Assembly (NCBI GenBank): GCA_934281565.1
Contig: CAKQXI010000100.1
Coordinates: forward strand, 1 to 8,820
Length of the DNA stretch: 8,820 bases
Direction of reading: 5' to 3'
Source of the DNA: an uncultured Prevotella sp.
GTDB lineage: Bacteria; Bacteroidota; Bacteroidia; Bacteroidales; Bacteroidaceae
The position numbers and the translations under genes are program-made. The notes under the pieces are model-generated. The model did no database searches and had not been told where the DNA came from. It saw nothing but the letters and a program-made list of their open reading frames with translations. Below, piece after piece: positions 5,854 to 8,820 of this stretch (positions within the stretch are counted from its first letter, which is position 1; the number at the start of each line of letters is the position of its first letter).

Positions 5854-6225
5854 ATGGCAAGAATGATAAAAGAAACCGTGTTCAAGGATTGCCCGATACG
5901 CAATGTCTTGGCTCGTATTTGTGACAAGTGGTCGTTGCTTGTCATCTACACATTGAACGCCCATAAGGACGAGGCGGTTCGTTTTAATGTTTTGCGCAAG
6001 CTCATCCCTGATATTTCGCAGAAGATGCTAACCAGCACTCTTAGAACATTGGAGATTGATGGTTATGTCAATCGACAGGTTTATGCCGAAGTTCCACCAC
6101 GTGTAGAATACTCCCTGACTTCTCGTTCCCAGTCCTTAATCCCTATCATGGACAACCTCATAGGATGGGCGAACGATAATATGGCGATGATACTCAAGGA
6201 TAGGGAAAAAGTTTTATTGAATTAA
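5854..6225 (+). CDS. HxlR-family winged helix-turn-helix regulator
   Basis: A 123-aa dimeric winged-helix transcription factor of the HxlR/YodB/HypR family. The family signature at the N-terminus is CPIRNVLARICDKWSLLVIY (13-32), with the conserved Cys13 that serves as the redox or electrophile sensor in YodB-type members. A second Cys is at 23. The recognition-helix region is ISQKMLTSTLRTLEIDGYV (54-72), followed by the wing (about 74-89, with the usual PPRVEYSLT). A C-terminal dimerisation helix (about 93-118) completes the protein; the length is normal. It is transcribed away from the cupin gene, and the shared intergenic region holds two promoters and inverted repeats. Control of the cupin and autoregulation are therefore likely, inferred from layout. 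Whether it acts as activator or repressor cannot be decided here. Its inducer is unknown; the conserved Cys suggests thiol-reactive stress. Confidence 0.92.
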   Translation: MARMIKETVFKDCPIRNVLARICDKWSLLVIYTLNAHKDEAVRFNVLRKLIPDISQKMLTSTLRTLEIDGYVNRQVYAEVPPRVEYSLTSRSQSLIPIMDNLIGWANDNMAMILKDREKVLLN

Positions 6226-6259
6226 TGGTTTATAATGGTAGCATTTCAATTTATTTTCG

Positions 6260-6267
6260 TAACTTTG
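6260..6267 (+). promoter_or_regulatory. -7 promoter element of the alpha-galactosidase gene
   Basis: TAACTTTG at 6260-6267 matches TAnnTTTG and lies 42 bp before the ATG at 6310. No clear TTG is present at the -33 spacing, so the promoter may be weak or activator-dependent. No terminator is visible after the upstream HxlR-family gene, so some read-through is possible. Confidence 0.5.
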
Positions 6268-6309
6268 CCACAGAACTTCTTAAATAGAAACTTTTAAACA
6301 ATAACTATT

Positions 6310-7533
6310 ATGTATAAATCAATACTTCTAACTTTCGCATTCATCTTTTCTTTTCAGTTTACCAATGCAGAAGAAAAGGCTTCTATTTCTCGCAACAAAC
6401 TTGCAACGACTCCACCAATGGGCTGGATGACATGGAATATGTTTGAGGGCAATATCTCAGACCAGCTTATTCGTGAAACTGCTGATGCAATGGTAAAGAG
6501 TGGACTGGCTGATGCTGGTTACAAATATATCTTTATTGATGACCTATGGCAGGGTGGTCGTGACAGTAGAAACAATATAATTCCCGACCCTAAGAAATTC
6601 CCCAATGGTATCAAGGCTGTTGCCGACTACGTACATTCCAAAGGTCTGAAACTTGGCATTTACTCAGATGCCGCACAACTTACGTGTGGTGGATGCACTG
6701 CCAGCTATGGTTTTGAGGAACAGGATGCACGTACATTCGCATCATGGGGCATAGACTATCTGAAATACGATTATTGCAATGCACCTGAAGACAGTGCAAC
6801 GGCACGTTTGCGTTATCGTACTATCGCCAATGCACTGCAAAAATCAGGGCGTGATATAGTGCTTGGTATATGTGAATGGGGACAACGACACTGTGAAGAA
6901 TGGTGCGAAGAAGTTGGTGGACAACTTTGGCGTACAAGCTATGATGTGCGTGATATGTGGAAAGATACCGTTAAGCAAGGTGGTATGGGCATACTTGACA
7001 TCATTAACATTACTGCTCCATTAGTCCCATACGTACGCCACGGACAATGGCCTGATATGGATATGCTTGTTGTCGGTCTGAATGGAAAGGGAGGGCCATC
7101 GAGTGATTTAGGTGGAACAGGCTGTTCATACACGGAGTACCAGACACAGATGAGTATGTGGTGTATGCTCTCGTCAGTGCTTGCACTCAGCAATGACTTG
7201 CGCCACTTTACCGATGAGGACCGTCGTATATTGCTAAACCGAGAGATTATAGCCATCAACCAAGACCCACTTGGAAAGGCTGCCAAGCGTATAGTCAATA
7301 CCGACACTCACCAGATATTCGTGCGCCCTCTTGCCAATGGTTCGCACGCAGTGGCAATACTCAATACTTCCGAACAGAAACTCAACTTAGCGGTTAATTT
7401 CAATCACTTAGGACTTTCAGGCAAGTATTCTGTACGTGATGTATGGCAGCATCGCAATATCGCTCGCAACGCCACGAAATGGAAAGGAAACGTTGAGGCT
7501 CATGAAACAAAAGTTTTCATAGTTACACCATAA
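6310..7533 (+). CDS. Secreted GH27 alpha-galactosidase
   Basis: A 407-aa glycoside hydrolase family 27 enzyme expected to release terminal alpha-galactose from oligo- or polysaccharides in the periplasm. A type I signal peptide (1-20, ending in TNA) is present with no lipobox. The catalytic (beta/alpha)8 barrel spans about 33-322. It begins TPPMGWMTWN (34-43), has the substrate-binding pair Asp77/Asp78 (FIDDLW), the nucleophile Asp154 (YLKYDYC) and the acid/base Asp212 (WRTSYDVRD). Glu189 in CEWG corresponds to the Glu that in human GLA favours galactose; the N-acetylgalactosaminidase has Ser there. Alpha-galactosidase is thus the better call, though GH27 also includes beta-L-arabinopyranosidases. 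A C-terminal beta-sandwich (about 325-407) follows. Extra Cys at 126/129 and 195/199 are notable. It has no SusC/SusD or other CAZyme neighbours here, so it appears to stand alone under its own -7 element. Confidence 0.93.
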   Translation: MYKSILLTFAFIFSFQFTNAEEKASISRNKLATTPPMGWMTWNMFEGNISDQLIRETADAMVKSGLADAGYKYIFIDDLWQGGRDSRNNIIPDPKKFPNGIKAVADYVHSKGLKLGIYSDAAQLTCGGCTASYGFEEQDARTFASWGIDYLKYDYCNAPEDSATARLRYRTIANALQKSGRDIVLGICEWGQRHCEEWCEEVGGQLWRTSYDVRDMWKDTVKQGGMGILDIINITAPLVPYVRHGQWPDMDMLVVGLNGKGGPSSDLGGTGCSYTEYQTQMSMWCMLSSVLALSNDLRHFTDEDRRILLNREIIAINQDPLGKAAKRIVNTDTHQIFVRPLANGSHAVAILNTSEQKLNLAVNFNHLGLSGKYSVRDVWQHRNIARNATKWKGNVEAHETKVFIVTP

Positions 7534-7582
7534 GTGATGTAAGCATCATCGTGGATTATTTAATAGAATGTTTGATACAAAG

Positions 7583-7588
7583 AAAGGA
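7583..7588 (+). promoter_or_regulatory. Shine-Dalgarno-like site of the macro-like gene
   Basis: AAAGGA at 7583-7588 lies 8 nt before the ATG at 7597. A purine-rich site of this quality is uncommon among the genes of this window and supports that start over Met4. Confidence 0.5.
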
Positions 7589-7596
7589 TATATAGT

Positions 7597-7995
7597 ATGG
7601 AAGAAATGAAGAAGGGAAGAATTACTCCTCATTGGATAAACTCGTTGAAAGACAATGAAGTATTTGTGTTTGGTAGCAATTTGGCTGGTATGCATGGAGG
7701 TGGTGCAGCTCGTGTAGCTTGTCTTCACTTTGGTGCGGTGATGGGACAAGGAGTCGGTTTACAAGGTCAGAGTTATGCCATCCCAACAATGCAGGGTGGT
7801 GTAGAGACTATTCAACCATACGTAGATGATTTCATCGCTTTTGCCAAGGCTCATCCTGAAAAGCAATTCTTGGTCACCCCAATCGGTTGTGGCATTGCTG
7901 GCTTTGAGGTAAAAGATATTGCTCCTTTGTTTGAGGCAGCAAAGGATGTCAAGAATATCAGTCTGCCAGAAAGTTTCTGGCAGATGTTGGAGTAA
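7597..7995 (+). CDS. Macro-domain-like protein (A1S_2505-type family)
   Basis: A 132-aa cytoplasmic protein resembling the A1S_2505-type family, often annotated as a phage non-structural protein and related in pattern to ADP-ribose-binding macro domains. The visible pattern is VFVFGSNLAGMHGGGAA (22-38), then a Gly-rich stretch with GQSYAIPT (57-64), a helix containing YVDDFIAFAKAHPEKQF (75-91), and VTPIGCGIAGF (93-103). The N-terminal Gly-rich loop and the IGCGIAG loop are where macro domains contact ADP-ribose. Binding or removal of ADP-ribose is therefore possible but not shown. It starts 63 nt after the alpha-galactosidase stop, with no convincing promoter of its own, so it may be co-transcribed. 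No phage genes are nearby, so a phage origin is not supported by context. Confidence 0.72.
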   Translation: MEEMKKGRITPHWINSLKDNEVFVFGSNLAGMHGGGAARVACLHFGAVMGQGVGLQGQSYAIPTMQGGVETIQPYVDDFIAFAKAHPEKQFLVTPIGCGIAGFEVKDIAPLFEAAKDVKNISLPESFWQMLE

Positions 7996-8020
7996 GTATT
8001 TTATAAAAAATATTCTTTGT
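7995..8020 (+). terminator. Weak AT-rich hairpin after the macro-like gene
   Basis: AGTATTTT (7995-8002) can pair with AAAATATT (8007-8014), including one G-T pair, around a 4-nt loop, starting at the stop codon. A T-rich stretch follows. The stem is almost all A-T, so termination would be inefficient. It precedes the promoter of the riboswitch transcript. Confidence 0.3.
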
Positions 8021-8023
8021 TCC

Positions 8024-8054
8024 TTTGTCCTTTTAGAAAAACATAGTATCTTTG
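8024..8054 (+). promoter_or_regulatory. Promoter of the cobalamin riboswitch-btuB transcript
   Basis: TTTG at 8024-8027, a 19-bp spacer and TATCTTTG at 8047-8054 match the Bacteroidota promoter consensus very well. The predicted start near 8060 coincides with the first base of the riboswitch P1 stem, which supports both calls. Confidence 0.8.
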
Positions 8055-8059
8055 CACCT

Positions 8060-8290
8060 GCAATTGGTTCACGAGCATATATGAGTCCCTTGAGAGAGTC
8101 ATGGTGTGAGTGATTAAAAGGGAATCAGGTGAGAAACCTGAGCAGTCCCGCTGCTGTTAGCATCCGTCCCTCAATAAGGGGGAGTGGCAAGCAAGATAAG
8201 GTCACTGACAATTTTTCGGGAAGACCGCTTGCCATGCGAGTTTGTTTTTGAAGTGCTCGCAGAGATGTAAGCCAGAAGACCTGCCGTTGC
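8060..8290 (+). ncRNA. Cobalamin (B12) riboswitch
   Basis: A complete adenosyl/methylcobalamin-type aptamer in the 5' leader of a TonB receptor. Diagnostic parts in order: P1, GCAAT(T)GG (8060-8067) with CCGTTGC (8284-8290); a long P2 region, 8068-8115, closed by CACG/TGTG-type pairing; the core AAAAGGGAA (8116-8124); P3, TCAGG/CCTGA (8125-8129 and 8137-8141); the GCAG-TCCCG-CTGC hairpin (8142-8154); P6-type arms GGCAAGC/GCTTGCC (8186-8192 and 8227-8233) and GCGAG/CTCGC (8236-8240 and 8256-8260); and the B12 box AGCCAGAAGACCTGCC (8270-8285). In this class, cobalamin binding lowers expression of the downstream uptake gene. The conserved core shows no obvious damage. Confidence 0.95.
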
Positions 8291-8327
8291 CATGGCGTGA
8301 TACAAGTAATGTATGATGCCGTGAAGT

Positions 8328-8356
8328 GATGTCGCCCACGAGGATGGGTTGTCATC
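8328..8356 (+). promoter_or_regulatory. Possible expression-platform hairpin after the riboswitch
   Basis: GATG (8328-8331) and CCCA (8335-8338) can pair with TGGG (8345-8348) and CATC (8353-8356) across an internal loop, closing a 6-nt loop. No T-run follows, so it is not a terminator. It lies 25 nt before the start codon, so any control is more likely through translation or RNA folding. Stability was not computed. Confidence 0.35.
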
Positions 8357-8380
8357 AGATAACAAGAAAATAATAGAGAA

Positions 8381-8820
8381 ATGGATGGATTGAGAATAAT
8401 TGTTCTCATGCCATTGTTGCTGTCTTCGGTGGCTCAGCTTCCTGTCTGTGCCCAAGAGGATACGCTCCGTACTCACCAGCTGGAAAGAGTAGAGGTGTAT
8501 GGTAATTCTCGTGTCCGTAGTTTGCAGAGTACATCGCCTTTGCAAATGGTAGACCATGTGGAGATGTTGCATTTAGGTGTAACGGACATGGCGGATGCGC
8601 TTCATCGATTGCCGGGCATCACATTGCGTGATTATGGTGGTGCAGGAGGATTGAAAACAGTTTCGGTAAGAGGCTTTGGAGCACAGCATACTGGTGTGAG
8701 TTATGATGGAATTCTGCTTAGCGAGAGCCAAGGAGGAGAGATAGATGTGTCTCGTTATTCGTTGGATAACGTAAAGTCTATTCAGTTGATGGTGGGCGAT
8801 AATGATGACCTTTTTATCCC
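8381..8820 (+). CDS. btuB: BtuB-like TonB-dependent cobalamin receptor, 5' part only
   Basis: The N-terminal 146 codons of an outer-membrane TonB-dependent receptor; the gene runs off the right edge. Reading begins at the ATG at 8381. A signal peptide (1-24, ending PVCA before QED) is followed by a TonB-box-like stretch LERVEVYG (34-41). The plug domain then shows TDMADALHRLPGITLRDYGG (68-87), GGLKTVSVRGFG (89-100) and GVSYDGILLSES (105-116), all typical of plug domains. There is no N-terminal carboxypeptidase-like domain, unlike SusC proteins, so this is a classical siderophore/cobalamin-type receptor. The call as a B12 or corrinoid transporter rests mainly on the cobalamin riboswitch directly upstream, which would switch it off when cobalamin is plentiful. 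The barrel, which would discriminate among substrates, lies outside the window. Confidence 0.85.
   Translation, partial: MDGLRIIVLMPLLLSSVAQLPVCAQEDTLRTHQLERVEVYGNSRVRSLQSTSPLQMVDHVEMLHLGVTDMADALHRLPGITLRDYGGAGGLKTVSVRGFGAQHTGVSYDGILLSESQGGEIDVSRYSLDNVKSIQLMVGDNDDLFI

Noticed and set aside
7535..7548. TGATG-TAAG-CATCA hairpin after the alpha-galactosidase gene
   Set aside because: Only 5 bp of stem and no T-run, too weak to call a terminator.
7567..7574. AATGTTTG as a -7 element for the macro-like gene
   Set aside because: One mismatch to TAnnTTTG and no -33 element at the right spacing.
8171..8572. Open frames on the - strand through the riboswitch and btuB start
   Set aside because: They run antisense to a structured RNA and a clear receptor gene, and their products match nothing recognisable.
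1..8820. CRISPR array, tRNA, rRNA, IS element or attachment site
   Set aside because: No regularly spaced repeats, cloverleaf-like segments, transposase-like products or terminal inverted repeats were seen on reading both strands.

Overview
The window looks like chromosomal DNA from a gut- or oral-type member of the Bacteroidota, most probably a Prevotella/Segatella-like species. The main reasons are: repeated promoters of the Bacteroidota form (TTG or TTTG, about 20 bp, then TAnnTTTG) in front of several genes; almost no Shine-Dalgarno sequences; a LytS/LytTR two-component pair; a cobalamin-riboswitch-controlled TonB-dependent receptor; and a stand-alone GH27 alpha-galactosidase. I see no rRNA, tRNA, IS element, phage integrase or CRISPR array. 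Species assignment is inference only.

Left part (about 1-5170, all + strand). A promoter at 131-161 drives a large secreted lipoprotein predicted to be a right-handed beta-helix of the Cthe_2159 carbohydrate-binding type. It is followed by a four-TM LytS-type sensor histidine kinase and, four bases later, a LytTR response regulator. This looks like a surface-binding protein made together with its own sensor pair. A separate promoter motif just past the regulator's stop then leads into a NosR/RnfG-like membrane protein with a flavinylation motif and two CX3CP iron-sulfur motifs. A strong bidirectional terminator (5131-5167) closes this part and also serves the converging cupin gene.

Middle part (about 5183-6225). 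A small cupin gene on the - strand and an HxlR-family regulator on the + strand are divergently transcribed. Their 221-bp intergenic region has well-matched promoters for both genes, a perfect 9+9 bp inverted repeat next to the cupin -33 element, and a second palindrome over the hxlR -33 element. This is a self-contained regulator/target module, possibly redox-responsive.

Right part (about 6226-8820). A secreted GH27 alpha-galactosidase is followed by a small macro-domain-like protein of the A1S_2505 type. Next comes a promoter, a complete cobalamin riboswitch (about 8060-8290) and the 5' end of a BtuB-like TonB-dependent receptor that runs off the window.

The most interesting loci are the beta-helix lipoprotein/LytS/LytTR set (with a His/Pro-rich extracytoplasmic loop in the kinase), the short NosR-like flavoprotein beside it, and the repeat-rich cupin/HxlR control region. 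I cannot show from sequence alone that any of these is new.
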